Part shown: piece after piece, positions 33,101 through 44,397 of the stretch
Position numbering within the stretch: the first letter of the stretch is position 1
Layout of the letters: every line of letters starts with the position of its first letter
Assembly (NCBI GenBank): GCA_030435675.1
Contig: CM059623.1
Span: 16,573,252 to 16,637,251 of the forward strand
Direction: 5' to 3'
Origin: Steinernema hermaphroditum
Lineage: Eukaryota > Nematoda > Chromadorea > Rhabditida > Steinernematidae
Length of the DNA: 64,000 nt
Notes under the pieces: model-generated
What the model was told of the DNA's origin: nothing
The model's database searches: none
What the model saw: the letters and a program-made list of their open reading frames with translations, nothing else
Made by a program: the position numbers and the translations under genes

Positions 33101-35578
33101 TTGGGCGCATTTTTGTGGCACAACCGAGAAAGTCAGAATGGCCATAGTTTGGCTATTGAGAGCCGTTGTACAAATTTGAGAAAAAATCCGATTTCCGAAA
33201 AAGTGCCAAAATCGGGCTGAGTGTGTCCCGAATTCGACCTCTTCCCTGCCACGAAGAAGCGATTCCAGAGCAAGAGCTTGGGCGCATTTTTGTGGCACAA
33301 CCGAGAAAGTCAAAATGGCCATAGTTTGGCTATTGAGAGCCGTTGTACAAATTTGAGAAAAAATCCGATTTCCGAAAAAGTGCCAAAATCGGGCTGAGTG
33401 TGTCTCGAATTGGACCTCTGCCCTGTCACGAAGAAGCCATTCCAGAGCAGAGAGCTTGGGCGCATTTTTGTGGCACAACCGAGAAAGTCAAAACGGCCAT
33501 AGTTTGGCTATCGAGAGCCGTTGTACAAATTTGAGAAAAAATCCGATTTCCGAAAAAGTGCCAAAATCGGGCTGAGTGTGTTTCGAATTGGACCTCGCCC
33601 TGTCACCTAGAAGCGATTCCAGAGCACAAGCTTGGGCGCATTTTTGTGGCACAACCGAGAAAGTCAGAATGGCCATAGTTTGGCTATCGAGAGCCTTTGT
33701 AAAAATTTGAGAAAAAATCCGATTTCCGAAAAAGTGCCAAAATCGGGCTGAGTGTGTCCCGAATTCGACCTCTGCCCTGTCACGTAGAAGCCATTCCAGA
33801 GCATAAGCTTGGGCGCATTTTTGTGGCACAACCGAGAAAGTCAGAACGGCCATAGTTTGGCTATCGAGAGCCGTTGTACAAATTTGAGAAAAAATCCGAT
33901 TTCTGAAAAAGTGCCAAAATCGGGCTGAGTGTGTCTCGAATTCGACCTCTGCCCTGTCACGAAGAAGCGATTCCAGAGCATAAGCTTGGGCGCATTTTTG
34001 TGGCACAACCGAGAAAGTCAGAACGGCCATAGTTTGGCTATCGAGAGCCGTTGTAAAAATTTGAGAAAAAATCCGATTTCCGAAAAAGTGCCAAAATCGG
34101 GCTGAGTGTGTCTCGAATTCGACCTCTGCCCTGTCACGTAGAAGTCATTCCAGAGCACAAGCTTGGGCGCATTTTTGTGGCACAACCGAGAAAGTCAGAA
34201 CGGCCATAGTTTGGCTATTGAGAGCCGTTGTAAAAATTTGAGAAAAAATCCGATTTCCGAAAAAGTGCCAAAATCGGGCTGAGTGTGTCTCGAATTCGAC
34301 CTCGCCCTGTCACGAAGAAGTCATTCCAGAGCACGTGAGCTTGGGCGCATTTTTGTGGCACAACCGAGAAAGTCAGAACGGCCATAGTTTGGCTATTGAG
34401 AGCCGTTGTAAAAATTTGAGAAAAAATCCGATTTCCGAAAAAGTGCCAAAATCGGGCTGAGTGTGTCTCGAATTCGACCTCATCCCCTGTCACGAAGAAG
34501 TGATTCCAGAGCGTAAGCTTGGGCGCATTTTTGTGGCACAACCGAGAAAGTCAGAACGGCCATAGTTTGGCTATTGAGAGCCGTTGTAAAAATTTGAGAA
34601 AAAATCCGATTTCCGAAAAAGTGCCGAAATCGGGCTGAGTGTGTCTCGAATTCGACCTCGCCCTGTCACGAAGAAGTCATTCCAGGGCGTGAGCTTGGGC
34701 GCATTTTTGTGGCACAACCGAGAAAGTCAGAACGGCCATAGTTTGGCTATCGAGAGCCGTTGTAAAAATTTGAGAAAAAATCCGATTTCCGAAAAAGTGC
34801 CGAAATCGGGCTGAGTGTGTCTCGAATTCGGCCTCGCCCTGTCACGAAGAAGTCATTCCAGGCCGTGAGCTTGGGCGCATTTTTGTGGCACAACCGAGAA
34901 AGTCAGAACGGCCATAGTTTGGCTATTGAGAGCCGTTGTAAAAATTTGAGAAAAAATCCGATTTCCGAAAAAGTGCCGAAATCGGGCTGAGTGTGTCTCG
35001 AATTCGACCTCACCCTGTCACGAAGAAGTCATTCCAGGCCGTGAGCTTGGGCGCATTTTTGTGGCACAACCGAGAAAGTCAGAACGGCCATAGTTTGGCT
35101 ATTGAGAGCCGTTGTAAAAATTTGAGAAAAAATCCGATTTCCGAAAAAGTGCCGAAATCGGGCTGAGTGTGTCTCGAATTCGGCCTCGCCCTGTCACGAA
35201 GAAGTCATTCCAGGCCGTGAGCTTGGGCGCATTTTTGTGGCACAACCGAGAAAGTCAGAACGGCCATAGTTTGGCTATTGAGAGCCGTTGTAAAAATTTG
35301 AGAAAAAATCCGATTTCCGAAAAAGTGCCGAAATCGGGCTGAGTGTGTCTCGAATTCGGCCTCGCCCTGTCACGAAGAAGTCATTCCAGGCCGTGAGCTT
35401 GGGCGCATTTTTGTGGCACAACCGAGAAAGTCAGAACGGCCATAGTTTGGCTATTGAGAGCCGTTGTAAAAATTTGAGAAAAAATCCGATTTCCGAAAAA
35501 GTGCCGAAATCGGGCTGAGTGTGTCTCGAATTCGACCTCGCCTGTCCCTGTCACGAAGAAGTCATTCCAGGCCGTGAG

Positions 35579-35634
35579 TGGGGATTTTTGGGAAAAGGAG
35601 AAGGAAAAAGGGCAAATTGTGAGCTTTTGATGAG
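35579..35634. other. 56-bp insertion inside a Sat1 monomer
   Basis: One monomer is interrupted after GCCGTGAG by a purine-rich 56-bp sequence that is not satellite; TGAG is present on both sides (35575-35578 and 35631-35634). It is unique in the window and marks that monomer. Confidence 0.7.
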
Positions 35635-38600
35635 CTTGGGCGCATTTTTGTGGCACAACCGAGAAAGTCAGAACGGCCATAGTTTGGCTATTGAGAGCCG
35701 TTGTAAAAATTTGAGAAAAAATCCGATTTCCGAAAAAGTGCCGAAATCGGGCTGAGTGTGTCTCGAATTCGACCTCGCCCTGTCACGAAGAAGTCATTCC
35801 AGGCCGTGAGCTTGGGCGCATTTTTGTGGCACAACCGAGAAAGTCAGAACGGCCATAGTTTGGCTATTGAGAGCCGTTGTAAAAATTTGAGAAAAAATCC
35901 GATTTCCGAAAAAGTGCCGAAATCGGGCTGAGTGTGTCTCGAATTCGGCCTCGCCCTGTCACGAAGAAGTCATTCCAGGCCGTGAGCTTGGGCGCATTTT
36001 TGTGGCACAACCGAGAAAGTCAGAACGGCCATAGTTTGGCTATCGAGAGCCGTTGTAAAAATTTGAGAAAAAATCCGATTTCCAAAAAAGTGCCGAAATC
36101 GGGCTGAGTGTGTCTCGAATTCGACCTCGCCCTGTCACGAAGAAGTCATTCCAGGCCGTGAGCTTGGGCGCATTTTTGTGGCACAACCGAGAAAGTCAGA
36201 ACGGCCATAGTTTGGCTATTGAGAGCCGTTGTAAAAATTTGAGAAAAAATCCGATTTCCGAAAAAGTGCCGAAATCGGGCTGAGTGTGTCTCGAATTCGA
36301 CCTCACCCTGTCACGAGGAAGTCATTCCAGGCCGTGAGCTTGAGCGCATTTTTGTGGCACAACCGAGAAAGTCAGAACGGCCATAGTTTGGCTATTGAGA
36401 GCCGTTGTAAAAATTTGAGAAAAAATCCGATTTCCGAAAAAGTGCCGAAATCGGGCTGAGTGTGTCTCGAATTCGGCCTCGCCCTGTCACGAAGAAGTCA
36501 TTCCAGGCCGTGAGCTTGGGCGCATTTTTGTGGCACAACCGAGAAAGTCAGAACGGCCATAGTTTGGCTATTGAGAGCCGTTGTAAAAATTTGAGAAAAA
36601 ATCCGATTTCCGAAAAAGTGCCGAAATCGGGCTGAGTGTGTCTCGAATTCGGCCTCTGCCCTGTCACGAAGAAGTCATTCCAGGCCGTGAGCTTGGGCGC
36701 ATTTTTGTGGCACAACCGAGAAAGTCAGAACGGCCATAGTTTGGCTATTGAGAGCCGTTGTAAAAATTTGAGAAAAAATCCGATTTCCGAAAAAGTGCCG
36801 AAATCGGGCTGAGTGTGTCTCGAATTCGGCCTCGCCCTGTCACGAAGAAGTCATTCCAGGCCGTGAGCTTGGGCGCATTTTTGTGGCACAACCGAGAAAG
36901 TCAGAACGGCCATAGTTTGGCTATTGAGAGCCGTTGTAAAAATTTGAGAAAAAATCCGATTTCCGAAAAAGTGCCGAAATCGGGCTGAGTGTGTCTCGAA
37001 TTCGGCCTCGCCCTGTCACGAAGAAGTCATTCCAGGCCGTGAGCTTGGGCGCATTTTTGTGGCACAACCGAGAAAGTCAGAACGGCCATAGTTTGGCTAT
37101 TGAGAGCCGTTGTAAAAATTTGAGAAAAAATCCGATTTCCGAAAAAGTGCCGAAATCGGGCTGAGTGTGTCTCGAATTCGACCTCTCCCTGTCACGAAGA
37201 AGTCATTCCAGGCCGTGAGCTTGGGCGCATTTTTGTGGCACAACCGAGAAAGTCAGAACGGCCATAGTTTGGCTATTGAGAGCCGTTGTAAAAATTTGAG
37301 AAAAAATCCGATTTCCGAAAAAGTGCCGAAATCGGGCTGAGTGTGTCTCGAATTCGACCTCGCCCTGTCACGAAGAAGTCATTCCAGGCCGTGAGCTTGG
37401 GCGCATTTTTGTGGCACAACCGAGAAAGTCAGAACGGCCATAGTTTGGCTATTGAGAGCCGTTGTAAAAATTTGAGAAAAAATCCGATTTCCGAAAAAGT
37501 GCCGAAATCGGGCTGAGTGTGTCTCGAATTCGGCCTCGCCCTGTCACGAAGAAGTCATTCCAGGCCGTGAGCTTGGGCGCATTTTTGTGGCACAACCGAG
37601 AAAGTCAGAACGGCCATAGTTTGGCTATTGAGAGCCGTTGTAAAAATTTGAGAAAAAATCCGATTTCCGAAAAAGTGCCGAAATCGGGCTGAGTGTGTCT
37701 CGAATTCGGCCTCGCCCTGTCACGAAGAAGTCATTCCAGGCCGTGAGCTTGGGCGCATTTTTGTGGCACAACCGAGAAAGTCAGAACGGCCATAGTTTGG
37801 CTATTGAGAGCCGTTGTAAAAATTTGAGAAAAAATCCGATTTCCGAAAAAGTGCCGAAATCGGGCTGAGTGTGTCTCGAATTCGGCCTCTCCCTGTCACG
37901 AAGAAGTCATTCCAGGCCGTGAGCTTGAGCGCATTTTTGTGGCACAACCGAGAAGGTCAGAACGGCCATAGTTTGGCTATTGAGAGCCGTTGTAAAAATT
38001 TGAGAAAAAATCCGATTTCCGAAAAAGTGCCGAAATCGGGCTGAGTGTGTCTCGAATTCGACCTCGCCCTGTCACGAAGAAGTCATTCCAGGCCGTGAGC
38101 TTGGGCGCATTTTTGTGGCACAACCGAGAAAGTCAGAACGGCCATAGTTTGGCTATTGAGAGCCGTTGTAAAAATTTGAGAAAAAATCCGATTTCCGAAA
38201 AAGTGCCGAAATCGGGCTGAGTGTGTCTCGAATTCGGCCTCTCCCTGTCACGAAGAAGTCATTCCAGGCCGTGAGCTTGGGCGCATTTTTGTGGCACAAC
38301 CGAGAAAGTCAGAACGGCCATAGTTTGGCTATTGAGAGCCGTTGTAAAAATTTGAGAAAAAATCCGATTTCCGAAAAAGTGCCGAAATCGGGCTGAGTGT
38401 GTCTCGAATTCGGCCTCGCCCTGTCACGAAGAAGTCATTCCAGGCCGTGAGCTTGGGCGCATTTTTGTGGCACAACCGAGAAAGTCAGAACGGCCATAGT
38501 TTGGCTATCGAGAGCCGTTGTAAAAATTTGAGAAAAAATCCGATTTCCAAAAAAGTGCCGAAATCGGGCTGAGTGTGTCTCGAATTCGGCCTCGCCCTGT

Positions 38601-40280
38601 CACGAGGAAGTCACTCCAGGCCGTGAACTTGGGCGCATTTTTGTGGCACAACCGAGAAAGTCAGAACGGCCATAGTTTGGCTATTGAGAGCCGTTGTAAA
38701 AATTTGAGAAAAAATCCGATTTCCGAAAAAGTGCCGAAATCGGGCTGAGTGTGTCTCGAATTCGACCTCTCCCTGTCACGAGGAAGTCATTCCAGGCTGT
38801 GAGCTAGGGCGCATTTTTGTGGCACAACCGAGAAAGTCAGAACGGCCATAGTTTGGCTATTGAGAGCCGTTGTAAAAATTTGAGAAAAAATCCGATTTCC
38901 GAAAAAGTGCCGAAATCGGGCTGAGTGTGTCTCGAATTCGACCTCACCCTGTCACGAAGAAGTCATTCCAGGCCGTGAGCTTGGGCGCATTTTTGTGGCA
39001 CAACCGAGAAAGTCAGAACGGCCATAGTTTGGCTATTGAGAGCCGTTGTAAAAATTTGAGAAAAAATCCGATTTCCGAAAAAGTGCCGAAATCGGGCTGA
39101 GTGTGTCTCGAATTCGGCCTCGCCCTGTCACGAAGAAGTCATTCCAGGCCGTGAGCTTGGGCGCATTTTTGTGGCACAACCGAGAAAGTCAGAACGGCCA
39201 TAGTTTGGCTATTGAGAGCCGTTGTAAAAATTTGAGAAAAAATCCGATTTCCGAAAAAGTGCCGAAATCGGGCTGAGTGTGTCTCGAATTCGGCCTCGCC
39301 CTGTCACGAAGAAGTCATTCCAGGCCGTGAGCTTGGGCGCATTTTTGTGGCACAACCGAGAAAGTCAGAACGGCCATAGTTTGGCTATTGAGAGCCGTTG
39401 TAAAAATTTGAGAAAAAATCCGATTTCCGAAAAAGTGCCGAAATCGGGCTGAGTGTGTCTCGAATTCGACCTCGCCCTGTCACGAAGAAGTCATTCCAGG
39501 CCGTGAGCTTGGGCGCATTTTTGTGGCACAACCGAGAAAGTCAGAACGGCCATAGTTTGGCTATTGAGAGCCGTTGTAAAAATTTGAGAAAAAATCCGAT
39601 TTCCGAAAAAGTGCCGAAATCGGGCTGAGTGTGTCTCGAATTCGACCTCATCCTGTCACGAGGAAGTCATTCCAGGCCGTGAGCTTGAGCGCATTTTTGT
39701 GGCACAACCGAGAAGGTCAGAACGGCCATAGTTTGGCTATTGAGAGCCGTTGTAAAAATTTGAGAAAAAATCCGATTTCCGAAAAAGTGCCGAAATCGGG
39801 CTGAGTGTGTCTCGAATTCGGCCTCGCCCTGTCACGAAGAAGTCATTCCAGGCCGTGAGCTTGGGCGCATTTTTGTGGCACAACCGAGAAAGTCAGAACG
39901 GCCATAGTTTGGCTATTGAGAGCCGTTGTAAAAATTTGAGAAAAAATCCGATTTCCGAAAAAGTGCCGAAATCGGGCTGAGTGTGTCTCGAATTCGAGCC
40001 TCTCTCCTGTCACGAAGAAGTCATTCCAGGCCGTGAGCTTGGGCGCATTTTTGTGGCACAACCGAGAAAGTCAGAACGGCCATAGTTTGGCTATTGAGAG
40101 CCGTTGTAAAAATTTGAGAAAAAATCCGATTTCCGAAAAAGTGCCGAAATCGGGCTGAGTGTGTCTCGAATTCGGCCTCGCCCTGTCACGAAGAAGTCAT
40201 TCCAGGCCGTGAGCTTGGGCGCATTTTTGTGGCACAACCGAGAAAGTCAGAACGGCCATAGTTTGGCTATTGAGAGCCGT

Positions 40281-43200
40281 TATAAAAATTTGAGAAAAAA
40301 TCCGATTTCCGAAATAGTGCCGAAATCGGGCTGAGTGTGTCTCCAATTCGACCTCATCCTGTCACGAAGAAGTCATTCCAGGCCGTGAGCTTGGGCGCAT
40401 TTTTGTGGCACAACCGAGAAAGTCAGAACGGCCATAGTTTGGCTATTGAGAGCCGTTGTAAAAATTTGAGAAAAAATCCGATTTCCGAAAAAGTGCCGAA
40501 ATCGGGCTGAGTGTGTCTCGAATTCGGCCTCTCCCTGTCACGAAGAAGTCATTCCAGGCCGTGAGCTTGAGCGCATTTTTGTGGCACAACCGAGAAAGTC
40601 AGAACGGCCATAGTTTGGCTATTGAGAGCCGTTGTAAAAATTTGAGAAAAAATCCGATTTCCGAAAAAGTGCCGAAATCGGGCTGAGTGTGTCTCGAATT
40701 CGGCCTCGCCCTGTCACGAGGAAGTCACTCCAGGCCGTGAACTTGGGCGCATTTTTGTGGCACAACCGAGAAAGTCAGAACGGCCATAGTTTGGCTATTG
40801 AGAGCCGTTGTAAAAATTTGAGAAAAAATCCGATTTCCGAAAAAGTGCCGAAATCGGGCTGAGTGTGTCTCGAATTCGGCCTCGCCCTGTCACGAAGAAG
40901 TCATTCCAGGCCGTGAGCTTGGGCGCATTTTTGTGGCACAACCGAGAAAGTCAGAACGGCCATAGTTTGGCTATTGAGAGCCGTTGTAAAAATTTGAGAA
41001 AAAATCCGATTTCCGAAATAGTGCCGAAATCGGGCTGAGTGTGTCTCCAATTCGACCTCATCCTGTCACGAGGAAGTCATTCCAGGCTGTGAGCTTGGGC
41101 GCATTTTTGTGGCACAACCGAGAAAGTCAGAACGGCCATAGTTTGGCTATTGAGAGCCGTTGTAAAAATTTGAGAAAAAATCCGATTTCCGAAAAAGTGC
41201 CGAAATCGGGCTGAGTGTGTCTCGAATTCGGCCTCATCCCTGTCACGAAGAAGTCATTCCAGGCCGTGAGCTTGAGCGCATTTTTGTGGCACAACCGAGA
41301 AAGTCAGAACGGCCATAGTTTGGCTATTGAGAGCCGTTGTAAAAATTTGAGAAAAAATCCGATTTCCGAAAAAGTGCCGAAATCGGGCTGAGTGTGTCTC
41401 GAATTCGGCCTCGCCCTGTCACGAAGAAGTCATTCCAGGCCGTGAGCTTGGGCGCATTTTTGTGGCACAACCGAGAAAGTCAGAACGGCCATAGTTTGGC
41501 TATTGAGAGCCGTTATAAAAATTTGAGAAAAAATCCGATTTCCGAAAAAGTGCCGAAATCGGGCTGAGTGTGTCTCGAATTCGACCTCATCCTGTCACGA
41601 GGAAGTCATTCCAGGCCGTGAGCTTGAGCGCATTTTTGTGGCACAACCGAGAAAGTCAGAACGGCCATAGTTTGGCTATTGAGAGCCGTTGTAAAAATTT
41701 GAGAAAAAATCCGATTTCCGAAAAAGTGCCGAAATCGGGCTGAGTGTGTCTCGAATTCGGCCTCTCCCTGTCACGAAGAAGTCATTCCAGGCCGTGAGCT
41801 TGGGCGCATTTTTGTGGCACAACCGAGAAAGTCAGAACGGCCATAGTTTGGCTATTGAGAGCCGTTGTAAAAATTTGAGAAAAAATCCGATTTCCGAAAA
41901 AGTGCCGAAATCGGGCTGAGTGTGTCTCGAATTCGGCCTCTCCCTGTCACGAAGAAGTCATTCCAGGCCGTGAGCTTGGGCGCATTTTTGTGGCACAACC
42001 GAGAAAGTCAGAACGGCCATAGTTTGGCTATTGAGAGCCGTTATAAAAATTTGAGAAAAAATCCGATTTCCGAAATAGTGCCGAAATCGGGCTGAGTGTG
42101 TCTCCAATTCGACCTCATCCTGTCACGAGGAAGTCATTCCAGGCTGTGAGCTTGGGCGCATTTTTGTGGCACAACCGAGAAAGTCAGAACGGCCATAGTT
42201 TGGCTATTGAGAGCCGTTGTAAAAATTTGAGAAAAAATCCGATTTCCGAAAAAGTGCCGAAATCGGGCTGAGTGTGTCTCGAATTCGGCCTCTCCCTGTC
42301 ACGAAGAAGTCATTCCAGGCCGTGAGCTTGGGCGCATTTTTGTGGCACAACCGAGAAAGTCAGAACGGCCATAGTTTGGCTATTGAGAGCCGTTGTAAAA
42401 ATTTGAGAAAAAATCCGATTTCCGAAAAAGTGCCGAAATCGGGCTGAGTGTGTCTCGAATTCGGCCTCGCCCTGTCACGAAGAAGTCATTCCAGGCCGTG
42501 AGCTTGGGCGCATTTTTGTGGCACAACCGAGAAAGTCAGAACGGCCATAGTTTGGCTATTGAGAGCCGTTGTAAAAATTTGAGAAAAAATCCGATTTCCG
42601 AAAAAGTGCCGAAATCGGGCTGAGTGTGTCTCGAATTCGGCCTCGCCCTGTCACGAAGAAGTCATTCCAGGCCGTGAGCTTGGGCGCATTTTTGTGGCAC
42701 AACCGAGAAAGTCAGAACGGCCATAGTTTGGCTATTGAGAGCCGTTATAAAAATTTGAGAAAAAATCCGATTTCCGAAATAGTGCCGAAATCGGGCTGAG
42801 TGTGTCTCCAATTCGACCTCATCCTGTCACGAGGAAGTCATTCCAGGCTGTGAGCTAGGGCGCATTTTTGTGGCACAACCGAGAAAGTCAGAACGGCCAT
42901 AGTTTGGCTATTGAGAGCCGTTGTAAAAATTTGAGAAAAAATCCGATTTCCGAAAAAGTGCCGAAATCGGGCTGAGTGTGTCTCGAATTCGACCTCATCC
43001 TGTCACGAGGAAGTCATTCCAGGCCGTGAGCTTGAGCGCATTTTTGTGGCACAACCGAGAAGGTCAGAACGGCCATAGTTTGGCTATTGAGAGCCGTTGT
43101 AAAAATTTGAGAAAAAATCCGATTTCCGAAAAAGTGCCGAAATCGGGCTGAGTGTGTCTCGAATTCGGCCTCGTCCTGTCACGAAGAAGTCATTCCAGGC

Positions 43201-43860
43201 CGTGAGCTTGGGCGCATTTTTGTGGCACAACCGAGAAAGTCAGAACGGCCATAGTTTGGCTATTGAGAGCCGTTGTAAAAATTTGAGAAAAAATCCGATT
43301 TCCGAAAAAGTGCCGAAATCGGGCTGAGTGTGTCTCGAATTCGGCCTCGCCCTGTCACGAAGAAGTCATTCCAGGCCGTGAGCTTGGGCGCATTTTTGTG
43401 GCACAACCGAGAAAGTCAGAACGGCCATAGTTTGGCTATTGAGAGCCGTTATAAAAATTTGAGAAAAAATCCGATTTCCGAAATAGTGCCGAAATCGGGC
43501 TGAGTGTGTCTCGAATTCGACCTCATCCTGTCACGAGGAAGTCATTCCAGGCCGTGAGCTTGAGCGCATTTTTGTGGCACAACCGAGAAGGTCAGAACGG
43601 CCATAGTTTGGCTATTGAGAGCCGTTGTAAAAATTTGAGAAAAAATCCGATTTCCGAAAAAGTGCCGAAATCGGGCTGAGTGTGTCTCGAATTCGGCCTC
43701 GCCCTGTCACGAAGAAGTCATTCCAGGCCGTGAGCTTGGGCGCATTTTTGTGGCACAACCGAGAAAGTCAGAACGGCCATAGTTTGGCTATTGAGAGCCG
43801 TTATAAAAATTTGAGAAAAAATCCGATTTCCGAAAAAGTGCCGAAATCGGGCTGAGTGTG
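40281..43860 (+). repeat. Sat1 four-monomer higher-order repeat (~704 bp)
   Basis: The variant CCGAAATAGTGCCG appears near 40311, 41016, 42072, 42776 and 43479: spacings of 4, 6, 4 and 4 monomers. It is often linked with GCCGTTATAAAAATT about 40 bp before and CTCCAATTCGACCTCATCC after. The linkage of three rare variants and the regular spacing show duplication in blocks, different from the left-end pattern. Confidence 0.75.
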
Positions 43861-44397
43861 TCTCGAATTCGGCCTCATCCTGTCACGAGGAAGTCATTCC
43901 AGGCCGTGAGCTTGGGCGCATTTTTGTGGCACAACCGAGAAAGTCAGAACGGCCATAGTTTGGCTATTGAGAGCCGTTGTAAAAATTTGAGAAAAAATCC
44001 GATTTCCGAAAAAGTGCCGAAATCGGGCTGAGTGTGTCTCGAATTCGGCCTCTCCCTGTCACGAAGAAGTCATTCCAGGCCGTGAGCTTGGGCGCATTTT
44101 TGTGGCACAACCGAGAAAGTCAGAACGGCCATAGTTTGGCTATTGAGAGCCGTTGTAAAAATTTGAGAAAAAATCCGATTTCCGAAAAAGTGCCGAAATC
44201 GGGCTGAGTGTGTCTCGAATTCGGCCTCGCCCTGTCACGAAGAAGTCATTCCAGGCCGTGAGCTTGGGCGCATTTTTGTGGCACAACCGAGAAAGTCAGA
44301 ACGGCCATAGTTTGGCTATTGAGAGCCGTTGTAAAAATTTGAGAAAAAATCCGATTTCCGAAAAAGTGCCGAAATCGGGCTGAGTGTGTCTCGAATT

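Larger units (their letters stand above)
27599..44397 (+). repeat. Satellite Sat1: ~95 tandem copies of a 176-bp monomer
   Basis: Head-to-tail copies, 176 bp with occasional 175-178. Constant blocks include GGCGCATTTTTGTGGCACAA, GAACGGCCATAGTTTGGCTA and AAAAAATCCGATTTCCGAAA. The first copy (27599-27690) is the most diverged, as expected at an array edge. Left monomers (to 33.4 kb) have TGTCCCGAATT, CCAAAATCGG and ATTCCAGAGCACAAGCTTGG; right monomers (after 34.7 kb) have TGTCTCGAATT, CCGAAATCGG and ATTCCAGGCCGTGAGCTTGG. Frames of about 62 residues recur every 176 bp, and longer ones arise where a monomer gains a base; they are not genes. Closely spaced A/T tracts suggest bent DNA. Nematode chromosomes are holocentric, so this need not be centromeric. 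Confidence 0.97.

Noticed and set aside
27678..35755. Recurrent minus-strand 62-residue frames and fused versions up to 232 codons in Sat1
   Set aside because: They repeat with the satellite period and lengthen only when a monomer gains a base; no independent sign of coding.
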